Below are positions 1 to 5,445 of a stretch of 5,922 nt of DNA, piece by piece. The notes beneath the pieces were generated by a model. That model was not told the DNA's origin, made no database searches, and was given only the letters and a program-made list of their open reading frames with translations. The stretch is from NCBI GenBank assembly GCA_030037575.1, contig JASHRB010000057.1, positions 1 to 5,922 of the forward strand, written 5' to 3'. The position numbers and the translations under genes are program-made. Each line of letters begins with the position of its first letter. The stretch's first letter is position 1. The stretch comes from Candidatus Sulfotelmatobacter sp. GTDB taxonomy: Bacteria > Acidobacteriota > Terriglobia > Terriglobales > Acidobacteriaceae.

Positions 1-1825
1 CACCCCCGCCAAATCCACCGCCCGAAAATCCACCCCCGCCGCCGAAGCCGCCCCCACCGCCCCATCCCGATCCGGTTGAACTTGCTCGCGGAGCAGAAAC
101 GAATACCTGGTGCATATCAGTTGCCATGCCGTGCATCGCGCCGGCAAACAAAATGGGATTGAAGCCCATCCCATATGCGTATCCCGGTCCCACGTACCAA
201 CTCGGAGGATCCTTTACGATCCCCGCAAAGGCCTGCGCCCAGTGATGCTCAACCCCCAGAGCCATCGCATAGGGAAGAAATTTTTCGAATGTATTCGAGG
301 GCATAGTCTTCAGCCGCTCGCCGTCGACCCGATTCATGAACTCCTGAAATCCCAGCACGGCGATATGAGTGCGCGCGCCCTTTAGCGTTTTCGCGGTCAT
401 GACTCGGGCAAAGAGAAACCAGATCACCGCCGAGACGAACAATGAGAGGATCAGCACCGGAATCGACGACAGAAGATCAGCGCTGTGGAAAAATTGCAGC
501 GCCGCAAACAGCAGGAGAATGCCGCCCGCCGCCGCGAGGCTGTAGCCGTTTGCCGATTCCGGGTCGAGCGTGTAAATGCCCTTCTGCTTCAACGCCGCCA
601 TAATGTCTTGGCGTATAGGAGGCACCGCTGCGTAGAAACGATTCCGCAGGCTTGACAGGCGAATCTCGCCCTCGTCTCCTACAAAAATGTTTTCCATCAT
701 CACCCGCTCATGCGGCGCCAGTCCGCGCCAATCCTGGCGGTTCTGCAGTAAATGGAAAATATAATCTTTGTGGTGAAAGACCAGTCCCTTGTCGTCGACT
801 TCCTCAATCTTGATGAAGCCGCGCACGGCAAGATCGACAATGGTCGATGTGATGTCGCGGGGATGAATGCTGTCATCGAGCAAAGTCCCCGCTTCGGCAG
901 GAGTCATACCCGGAGGCGGCTCGTACATCGGCGCAAGCGATTCGCCCGGGTCGGGATCGCGGCCTACCGACCACCACAATGAAAGCATTACGATCAAGGT
1001 GACGACTGGCAAAAAGACAGCTGGATTGCCGCCTAAGAACCAAAAGAATTTGGTGAGCGAGCTCGGCTGTTGGAGAATGCCTTTGGGAATGTAAACGTCG
1101 ATAGTCATTCCTCCGCGCATGGGTAGAGGATTGGTCGTGGCAAAATCGACGGTCGATCCGTCCACGTTAGCGGTTGCATCGCGTTCGGTGGAACCGTAAA
1201 CGCCGGTGAACGCCTGAGCGCGCAGTGATCCGTTCGCCGCGGCGGGGAAGTGAAGGCTGGCTGCGGCGTGATCGATGGGCACCGGCCAGTCGTTTCCTGT
1301 GACATTCCAATAGAACTCGTTGTATTGATCGAAAAATCGCGTGGCGTTGCGCACGCGATATGCGATTTCGACAGTGCGCGTGGCGTTGTCCGCGTCCGGA
1401 ATGTAGATTTTGAAATCGCGATAAGCGCCTGAGGTCGACCAATCGTATTGCAGCGCGCGGCCATCCTCCTCGGTGATGCTCTTGATATCGACGAACAATT
1501 CATAATTCGTTCCATTCGGGCCGGGATACTCGATAGGAATCGTTCGGTGAATTCCGTGCCACTCTCCGACGAAGACCAGGGTGATGGCTTCATCGACCTG
1601 TGCGCTGCCGTCTTGGTTGACCGTTATGTCGTCCCGAAAATCTGAAATACGCCAGGAACGGGCAAAGGCGGGCGCCGCCCCAGCCGCGACGATGATTGTG
1701 AGAAGAACTAACTTCGACCGCCGGGCGGCGAAACATGGGAAAAACAGCAACTCCCTCCACCTCACTCGCTTCGCTCCGCTCCGGTGGGGATGACCGGCAG
1801 TTGGTTCGGAGACCATGGGCGCCAT
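1..1825 (-). CDS. DUF2207 family predicted membrane protein (C-terminus beyond left edge)
   Basis: Open frame of 608 codons running off the left edge; no stop is seen. Counting from the ATG at 1825, there is a signal peptide-like hydrophobic stretch at residues 38-55 ending Ala-Phe-Ala. A beta-rich extracytoplasmic region follows, with ITVNQDGSAQVDEAITLVF (67-85) and GIHRTIPIEYP (91-101), typical of DUF2207. Membrane segments lie at about 266-286, 430-447 and 452-473. A cytoplasmic-type region carries PAEAGTLLDD and DITSTIVDLAVRGFIKIEE (309-342). The late motif FEKFLPYAMALGVEHHW (513-529) and a Gly/Phe/Ser tail (586-608 and onward) complete the family pattern. Function is unknown; these proteins are often encoded beside lemA, as here. 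The start is uncertain: ATG 1825 or ATG 1816 lack a good ribosome site, GTG 1765 has GGAG eight bases upstream, and TTG 1750 follows GGAGGGAG closely. The later starts give a more normal signal peptide. Family assignment is confident; the start is not. Confidence 0.88.
   Translation of the reverse strand, partial: MAPMVSEPTAGHPHRSGAKRVRWRELLFFPCFAARRSKLVLLTIIVAAGAAPAFARSWRISDFRDDITVNQDGSAQVDEAITLVFVGEWHGIHRTIPIEYPGPNGTNYELFVDIKSITEEDGRALQYDWSTSGAYRDFKIYIPDADNATRTVEIAYRVRNATRFFDQYNEFYWNVTGNDWPVPIDHAAASLHFPAAANGSLRAQAFTGVYGSTERDATANVDGSTVDFATTNPLPMRGGMTIDVYIPKGILQQPSSLTKFFWFLGGNPAVFLPVVTLIVMLSLWWSVGRDPDPGESLAPMYEPPPGMTPAEAGTLLDDSIHPRDITSTIVDLAVRGFIKIEEVDDKGLVFHHKDYIFHLLQNRQDWRGLAPHERVMMENIFVGDEGEIRLSSLRNRFYAAVPPIRQDIMAALKQKGIYTLDPESANGYSLAAAGGILLLFAALQFFHSADLLSSIPVLILSLFVSAVIWFLFARVMTAKTLKGARTHIAVLGFQEFMNRVDGERLKTMPSNTFEKFLPYAMALGVEHHWAQAFAGIVKDPPSWYVGPGYAYGMGFNPILFAGAMHGMATDMHQVFVSAPRASSTGSGWGGGGGFGGGGGFSGGGFGGG
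1755..1789. repeat. Repeat-like inverted element with GAGCG pentamers
   Basis: The ends CCACC (1757-1761) and GGTGG (1783-1787) are complementary, extendable by a T-G and a C-G pair. They enclose a stretch that on the minus strand reads as near-repeated pentamers GAGCG GAGCG AAGCG AGTGA. It resembles short intergenic repeats found in multiple copies in some bacterial genomes, but only one copy is in this window, so repeat status is inferred. It lies just after lemA and overlaps possible start codons of the DUF2207 gene (GTG 1765 is inside it). Confidence 0.45.
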
Positions 1826-1828
1826 GGG

Positions 1829-2377
1829 TCAGAACTTCACCGCGACCGGTTCCCGATCGGCGGCCGCGGTTTCGAAGAACTGCCGTTGCTGGAAGCCGAA
1901 CATGCCGGCAATAAGATTGGTTGGAAAGACCTGAATTTTCGTGTTGAGATCACGCACCACAGCGTTGTAATAGCGGCGCGAGTTTTGGATTGAATCTTCC
2001 ACCTCGCTCAACGAACCCTGAAGCCGAGTGAACTCTTCCGAGGCCTTCAACTCCGGATAATTCTCGGCAACCGCGAACAAGCTCTTGAGCGCGCCGGTAA
2101 GCTGATTTTCAGCCGCGGCTTTGTCTTCGGGGGTGGTTGCCTGCATCGCCTGCGAGCGGAACTTGGCGACGTTCTCGAACGTTCCTTTTTCGTGCGCCGC
2201 ATAACCTTTCACGGTTTCAACCAGATTCGGAATCAGATCGTGCCTGCGCTTGAGCTGCACATCGATATCCGACCATGCGGAATCGCAGCGCACGCGCAGT
2301 TGCACCAGGCCGTTGTACATGCCAACGAGCACCACGACAATGAGCACGAGAATTACGAGAACAATGATTCCGGTCAT
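1829..2377 (-). CDS. lemA: LemA family membrane protein
   Basis: 182 residues, the usual length for bacterial LemA. An N-terminal membrane anchor (residues 3-20) is followed directly by the family core: YNGLV (21-25), then W35 with DIDVQLKRRHDLIPNLVETV (38-57). Helical segments carry AENYPELKASEEF (104-116) and SRRYYNAVVRDLN (133-145), and the chain ends with FPTNLIAGMFGF (151-162). The fold in this family is a membrane-anchored helical bundle facing the periplasm or cell exterior; the molecular role is not settled. ATG 2377 is chosen because GGAGAAG lies six bases upstream of it. It is the first gene of a leftward unit with the DUF2207 gene, whose frame resumes three bases after the lemA TGA. 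Nothing in it looks broken. Confidence 0.96.
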   Translation of the reverse strand: MTGIIVLVILVLIVVVLVGMYNGLVQLRVRCDSAWSDIDVQLKRRHDLIPNLVETVKGYAAHEKGTFENVAKFRSQAMQATTPEDKAAAENQLTGALKSLFAVAENYPELKASEEFTRLQGSLSEVEDSIQNSRRYYNAVVRDLNTKIQVFPTNLIAGMFGFQQRQFFETAAADREPVAVKF

Positions 2378-2380
2378 GAG

Positions 2381-2387
2381 CTTCTCC
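2381..2387 (-). promoter_or_regulatory. Ribosome binding site of lemA
   Basis: On the minus strand GGAGAAG precedes the ATG at 2377. GGAG sits ten bases before the ATG, counting the AAGCTC spacer of six. This is the clearest Shine-Dalgarno match on the minus strand and fixes the lemA start. Confidence 0.7.
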
Positions 2388-2434
2388 GGTTTTCGAATCT
2401 CGGACTGCGAACTTCCGCTCGCGGATTCAATGGG

Positions 2435-2463
2435 ACGTTAGCACAGCGAGCACCCGGGCGCAA
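2435..2463 (-). promoter_or_regulatory. Possible sigma70-type promoter for lemA
   Basis: On the minus strand TTGCGC (2463-2458) and TAACGT (2440-2435) are separated by 17 bases, about 58 bases before the lemA start. Each hexamer matches the consensus at only three positions, so this is a weak candidate chosen on spacing and location. Confidence 0.25.
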
Positions 2464-2538
2464 ACCAATTGGCACAAATCTCGAATGCTCTCCTGCGAAT
2501 CGCGACAAGCCTTGGGCAAACTGCTAACCGCAAAATGA

Positions 2539-2555
2539 CTCACGCCTCACGCCTC
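2539..2555. repeat. Short tandem repeat CTCACGC
   Basis: The heptamer CTCACGC occurs twice head to tail (2539-2545, 2546-2552) and is followed by a partial third unit, CTC. Only 17 bases long; it may be chance or a slippage tract. Confidence 0.5.
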
Positions 2556-2606
2556 CGCGACAAACACTGTGAGCGCATCGCATAAGCTCGGCCCACCTCG
2601 AGCAAA

Positions 2607-2888
2607 TCACCCCTGCGACTGAATTAAGTGAATCGGCCACCTCAGGAGCGGCTGCGAGGCGGGCCCTGCCTGCTCGAACGCGGTCGAAAACCAAACCCAG
2701 GAAAGCGATATGATCAAAGCAATCGTCAGTTTGGCCACCGCGGAGCAGAGGAGGCGATCAAGCTTAATCAACCCGCTGGTTTTGTCGAGTTCATATTTCA
2801 CGCTCGATCCGAACGGAATCTCGTTGATGCAGTCGAATTCGTGGGGAAGCATGTCGCCGGGGTTCACGTCGTGCCCGGAGCGGATCAT
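2607..2888 (-). pseudogene. Inorganic pyrophosphatase, 3'-truncated remnant
   Basis: A 93-codon frame whose first 51 residues match the N-terminus of family I (soluble) inorganic pyrophosphatase: HDVNPGD (6-12), the NEIPFGSSVKYELDK strand (22-36), then SGLIKLDRLLCSAV (38-51). Glu23, Lys31 and Glu33 correspond to active-site residues of the family (E20, K29 and E31 in E. coli numbering). Homologues continue with a His/Phe-Tyr-Pro-x-Asn-Tyr-Gly segment and the metal-binding aspartates (DGDPLDVLV type). Here the sequence instead turns at about position 2735 into an unrelated hydrophobic tail (53-70) and stops at 93 residues against about 170-180 for a full enzyme. Other minus-strand frames downstream do not restore the missing part convincingly. 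An in-frame TAA lies just before the ATG, and no good ribosome site is seen. It is most likely a relic; a short expressed fusion peptide cannot be excluded. Confidence 0.7.
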
Positions 2889-2920
2889 CGCATTCTCTGG
2901 GGCTCTATTTTATTTGGCGG

Positions 2921-2945
2921 GTGGCATGGCGAAGTTGCATGCCAC
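2921..2945. repeat. Perfect inverted repeat, 8-bp arms
   Basis: GTGGCATG (2921-2928) and CATGCCAC (2938-2945) are exact reverse complements with a nine-base loop. It lies between the start of the pyrophosphatase remnant and the start of the secreted-protein gene. No T-run follows on either side, so it does not look like an intrinsic terminator. An operator or part of a dispersed repeat are both possible. Confidence 0.55.
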
Positions 2946-2972
2946 GGGTCGTTAAGATCAAGGCAGTAGTGC

Positions 2973-2994
2973 TATCATGGGCTCATTCGGAGGG
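2973..2994 (+). promoter_or_regulatory. Possible -10 box and ribosome site of the small secreted protein gene
   Basis: TATCAT (2973-2978) matches the -10 consensus at five of six positions, but no convincing -35 is seen 16-18 bases upstream. GGAGGG (2989-2994) lies three bases before the ATG at 2998. If the -10 box is real, transcription starts near 2985, which would exclude the upstream ATG at 2977 as a start codon and support 2998. Confidence 0.3.
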
Positions 2995-2997
2995 CCT

Positions 2998-3420
2998 ATG
3001 CCAGTTACCCGCCTGCTTGCCCTTTGGGTTTTATGGATAGCGTGGACCGGATTCGGCTTGGCGCAATCGCCGGAGAACGCTGCCAATCTGGTTGTGTTTC
3101 AGGGAGCTGCATCGATGAACCTCGTAGACGCGCCGCCCGCGGCCGATCGATCGGCGGCCCGCCCGGACGCGCGGAGTGACATGAGCGCACAAAGCAATCA
3201 GGACAGCGACGCGCCCATGCCGATTCCCGGTGAGCGTCGGCGTGCGCACTCGATGAATGTTCTCCCACTCGGGGATTTGGATCGGACGTGCCTGTTCATT
3301 CGAGACTACCGCGTGGTGCGCGACAGCCCGCGTTCCGACTCCACGCACCGCGATGGCTACACGACGTGCGTTCCGGCGGCGCGATTTCGCCTGTACACGA
3401 CGCTGGAGCAAGGCCGCTGA
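2998..3420 (+). CDS. Small secreted hypothetical protein with two cysteines
   Basis: 140 residues from ATG 2998. ATG 2977 would add seven residues, but GGAGGG at 2989-2994 favours 2998. Residues 1-23 form a signal peptide: a short basic start, the hydrophobic run LLALWVLWIAWTGFG, then LAQS as a likely cleavage region. The middle (about 45-85) is low-complexity, rich in Ala, Asp, Ser and Pro, and probably disordered. The C-terminal part is more structured: RTCLFIRDYRVVRDSPRSD (96-114) and GYTTCVPAARFRLY (120-133). Its only cysteines, Cys98 and Cys124, could form a disulfide after export. I recall similar short secreted proteins of unknown function from Acidobacteriota ending in a Cys-x-x-x-R-x-Y ... 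Thr-Cys-x-Pro-x-x-x-Phe pattern, but cannot confirm this here. It lies 125 bases upstream of ccmE on the same strand; a functional link is not shown. No CxxC haem or thioredoxin motif is present. Confidence 0.7.
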   Translation: MPVTRLLALWVLWIAWTGFGLAQSPENAANLVVFQGAASMNLVDAPPAADRSAARPDARSDMSAQSNQDSDAPMPIPGERRRAHSMNVLPLGDLDRTCLFIRDYRVVRDSPRSDSTHRDGYTTCVPAARFRLYTTLEQGR

Positions 3421-3467
3421 AAGCGAAGCAGTCGGCCAATGATGCGGTCTCGTCCTCGGCCGCTGGT

Positions 3468-3488
3468 AAAGGGCCGCTGTGACCCTTT
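3468..3488 (+). terminator. Weak hairpin after the secreted-protein gene
   Basis: AAAGGG (3468-3473) pairs with CCCTTT (3483-3488) across a nine-base loop, 48 bases after the stop at 3420. The stem is short, half A-T, and is not followed by a T-run, so it is at best a poor intrinsic terminator. Its position in the gap before ccmE is the main reason to list it. Confidence 0.2.
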
Positions 3489-3545
3489 GGAACCTTGATT
3501 CGCCGTTCTCGTAAAGAGTAAAGTCAACGGAGCGGTTGGTTGCCT

Positions 3546-4028
3546 ATGTCCAGTCAGAGCAAAACCTATCTCAAGTTCGGCGCGGCTACCGCCGTGATTC
3601 TGGTGTTGTTGGGCTATCTGGCGTACACCGGCGTCGAGGACAGCAAGAGCTATTACGTCACCATCAGCGAACTGCACAAGATGGGGGACGGTGCTTATTC
3701 GAAACGCCTGCGGGTAGCGGGAAATGTGCAGCCGGGGTCGATCAAGCGGGTGGGAACCCATGTGCAGTTTGTGCTGCTGGAGCAAGATCAGTTGCTTTCG
3801 GTGGATTACAGCGGAACGGAAGCGCCTCCGGATACATTCAAAGATGATGCGCAAGCTCTCGCCGACGGCCGTTTTGGACACGACGGCGTCTTCCACGCCA
3901 GCGCATTACAGGCCAAGTGCGCCTCGAAATACGCCCCGCAACAGCCCGGCAATCAGATGCAAGCGGCACCGGCCAAGAACGTGACCCAAGTTCAAGCGGG
4001 GGCGCAGCCCGTCGTGGCCTCGAACTAA
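3546..4028 (+). CDS. ccmE: Cytochrome c maturation haem chaperone CcmE, CxxxY variant
   Basis: 160 residues from ATG 3546. The frame also offers TTG 3540, which is better spaced (seven bases) from GGAG at 3529-3532; ATG 3546 is 13 bases from it. One N-terminal membrane anchor (residues 10-28) precedes a periplasmic OB-fold domain: SYYVTISELH (35-44), RLRVAGNVQPGSI (54-66), VQFVLLEQDQLLSVDYSG (73-90), then PPDTFKD (94-100) and GRFGHDGVFHASALQAKCAS (108-127). CcmE normally carries haem covalently on a histidine in a HxxxY motif. Here that position is Cys125 (TGC at 3918-3920) with Tyr129 four residues on: CASKY. This is the CxxxY form known from Desulfovibrio and some archaea. The tail from about 131 is Gln/Ala-rich and probably disordered. 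It is the first of four ccm genes in order, consistent with haem delivery from CcmC and release driven by CcmAB. Confidence 0.93.
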   Translation: MSSQSKTYLKFGAATAVILVLLGYLAYTGVEDSKSYYVTISELHKMGDGAYSKRLRVAGNVQPGSIKRVGTHVQFVLLEQDQLLSVDYSGTEAPPDTFKDDAQALADGRFGHDGVFHASALQAKCASKYAPQQPGNQMQAAPAKNVTQVQAGAQPVVASN

Positions 4029-4051
4029 CGCCATAGAAACAGATCGGTCGC

Positions 4052-4074
4052 CTCCGGTAAACTCATCGCCGGAG
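4052..4074 (+). other. Hairpin in the ccmE-ccmA gap
   Basis: CTCCGG (4052-4057) is the exact reverse complement of CCGGAG (4069-4074), with an 11-base loop. It lies in the 68-base gap between ccmE and the GTG start of ccmA. There is no T-run after it, so a full terminator is unlikely. A transcript-processing or partial attenuation role is possible but unsupported. Confidence 0.35.
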
Positions 4075-4096
4075 CCAGGGGCGCGTTGGGATCCTC

Positions 4097-4771
4097 GTGA
4101 CCGACACCATCATCACCGTCGACAATCTCATCAAGCAGTTCGGCCGCTTCGCCGCCTTGCGTGGTATCAGCGCGGAATTCGGCGCGGGCAGATTTCACGT
4201 CATCCTGGGCGACAACGGCGCGGGCAAGACGACCCTGCTGCGCGCCATGGCTGGCCTGGCCAGTCCTACGCGGGGCGCGGTTTCAATTCTGGGCAGGACT
4301 CCGCATGAAGCTTGCCGCCAGATCGGCTATATGGCCCATCCCTCTTTGCTTTATGACGAAATGAGCGGGATGGAGAATCTGCGTTATTTCGCCCGCCTCT
4401 ACGATATTGCCGATGTGGCGCATTGCGAAGCGGCAATTCTTTCCGTGAAACTCGACCCCACGCTCGCACGTCCGGTGGGCCAGTATTCCCAAGGAATGCG
4501 GCAGCGCATGTCGCTGGCGCGGGCGATTCTGCACGATCCGAAAATGCTGTTGCTCGATGAACCCTTTTCGAATGTCGACGTGCATTCGGCGCAGGAGATG
4601 GTCGGGTTGCTGAAAGGCATGCGCGATGCTGGCAAGACGATCTTCGTGGTAACCCATCAGCCGTCGTGGATGGAAGGTGTTGCCGATGAATTTATCTGGA
4701 TGCAGTCCGGGCGGATTGTCGATAGGACGGCGAGTCTGTCTCCGCGCGTGCCTGGTCCGGTGCAGGCATGA
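4097..4771 (+). CDS. ccmA: Haem exporter ATP-binding protein CcmA
   Basis: 224 residues from GTG 4097; no in-frame ATG fits better, and the ribosome site is weak (GGGA about six bases upstream). It is a complete ABC ATPase: Walker A GDNGAGKTT (38-46), signature region YSQGMRQRMSLARAIL (130-145), Walker B KMLLLDEP (149-156), D-loop SNVD (158-161) and H-loop His187 in VVTHQ. At the Q-loop position the sequence reads YMAHPSLLYDEMSGMENL (78-95), with no glutamine; His81 appears to take its place. That is similar to what I recall for CcmA of this type outside Proteobacteria. With CcmB it forms the ABC complex whose ATP hydrolysis releases haem-loaded CcmE from CcmC. The length is close to the usual 200-230 residues. 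The TGA overlaps the ccmB ATG by four bases. A general ABC ATPase is the alternative, but the neighbours make CcmA very likely. Confidence 0.93.
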   Translation: MTDTIITVDNLIKQFGRFAALRGISAEFGAGRFHVILGDNGAGKTTLLRAMAGLASPTRGAVSILGRTPHEACRQIGYMAHPSLLYDEMSGMENLRYFARLYDIADVAHCEAAILSVKLDPTLARPVGQYSQGMRQRMSLARAILHDPKMLLLDEPFSNVDVHSAQEMVGLLKGMRDAGKTIFVVTHQPSWMEGVADEFIWMQSGRIVDRTASLSPRVPGPVQA

Positions 4772-5445
4772 ATTCTCTCCGCTCCATTACCCTGGCGTCG
4801 CTGGCCAAAGACATTCGGCTGGAATGGCGTTCGAAAGATGCGCTGAACTCGATGCTGTTTTTTTCCCTGCTGGTGGTGGTGATTTTCAGTTTTTCGTTCG
4901 ATCCCACGGCTGAGGAATCGCGCCAAATAGCCGGAGGGCTGGTCTGGGTTGCTTTTCTGTTTTCGGCGATCGTTGCCTTGAATCAGACCTGGGCCCGCGA
5001 ACTGCGCAACCAAGTGCTGGATGCATACCGCGTTTCCCCGGCTCCGGCAAATGCTCTGTTCCTGTCGAAAGCGCTCGGCAACTTTATTCTGGTCACATTG
5101 CTTGAAGCGGTGATGGCTCCGCTGTTCATGGTGTTTTACAACCTTCGCATAGTGGGCGCGGCATGGGAGTTAATTCCCGTGGGCGTGCTGGGAACCTGGG
5201 CGCTGGTGGCGAGCGGAACATTTTTTGCGGCCATGTCAATCCGCACCCGTATGAGGGAAGTCATGCTGCCGCTGATTCTTTTTCCGTTGTCCATTCCGGC
5301 GATTCAAAGCATGGTTGAAGCCACACGCATCATCCTCGGGGGTGAGGGCAATCCACGCTTCTGGATCGTGTTGCTTCTCACCTACGATGTGGTGTTTACT
5401 ACTGCTTGTCTGGCCTTATTCGAAACGGTGTTGCAGGCAGAATGA
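4768..5445 (+). CDS. ccmB: Haem exporter membrane protein CcmB
   Basis: 225 residues, the usual length for CcmB (about 220). The N-terminal part SLAKDIRLEWRSKDALNSML (11-30), with the conserved W-R-x-K/R-D/E motif, leads into the first membrane helix. Six hydrophobic segments are visible, at about 27-44, 53-72, 97-124, 131-157, 164-183 and 198-218. LNQTWARELRNQVLDAYRVS (71-90) is the typical cytoplasmic coupling region, which would contact CcmA. It is the membrane partner of CcmA in the inner membrane, needed to release holo-CcmE. The ATG overlaps the ccmA stop (ATGA), so translation is probably coupled; only a weak GGTGCAGG precedes it. The same ATGA overlap joins it to ccmC. No break or odd residue is seen. 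Confidence 0.95.
   Translation: MNSLRSITLASLAKDIRLEWRSKDALNSMLFFSLLVVVIFSFSFDPTAEESRQIAGGLVWVAFLFSAIVALNQTWARELRNQVLDAYRVSPAPANALFLSKALGNFILVTLLEAVMAPLFMVFYNLRIVGAAWELIPVGVLGTWALVASGTFFAAMSIRTRMREVMLPLILFPLSIPAIQSMVEATRIILGGEGNPRFWIVLLLTYDVVFTTACLALFETVLQAE

Larger units (their letters stand above)
2378..2606. other. Non-coding stretch upstream of lemA
   Basis: No convincing protein is seen in any frame. The longer open frames here have no recognisable motifs and no good ribosome site. Apart from the lemA leader, the weak promoter and a short tandem repeat, I see nothing. It may contain decayed sequence from the 3' part of the pyrophosphatase gene next to it, but I could not recognise any pyrophosphatase motif on the minus strand here. 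Confidence 0.5.

Noticed and set aside
1..70. GC-rich purine/pyrimidine-biased repeat at the left edge, CRISPR or tandem repeat
   Set aside because: It is the coding sequence of the Gly/Phe-rich tail of the DUF2207 protein, which is usual for the family; unit lengths are irregular and there are no spacers.
110..385. 91-codon plus-strand open frame
   Set aside because: Antisense to the DUF2207 coding region, with no motif or ribosome site to support it.
1105..1593. 162-codon minus-strand open frame
   Set aside because: It overlaps the DUF2207 gene in another frame of the same strand; its composition is Arg/Ser/Thr/Pro-rich with no motifs, while the DUF2207 frame shows clear family motifs over the same bases.
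2628..2969. 113-codon plus-strand open frame
   Set aside because: It lies antisense to the pyrophosphatase remnant, which shows family motifs; this frame shows none.
3495..3524. TTGATT-N18-TAAAGT as a ccmE promoter
   Set aside because: The hexamers fit moderately (four of six each), but transcription would start near 3531, inside the GGAG at 3529-3532, leaving no usable ribosome site for ccmE.
3357..3896. 179-codon minus-strand open frame
   Set aside because: It is antisense to the secreted-protein gene and ccmE, has no recognisable domain, and ccmE is certain.
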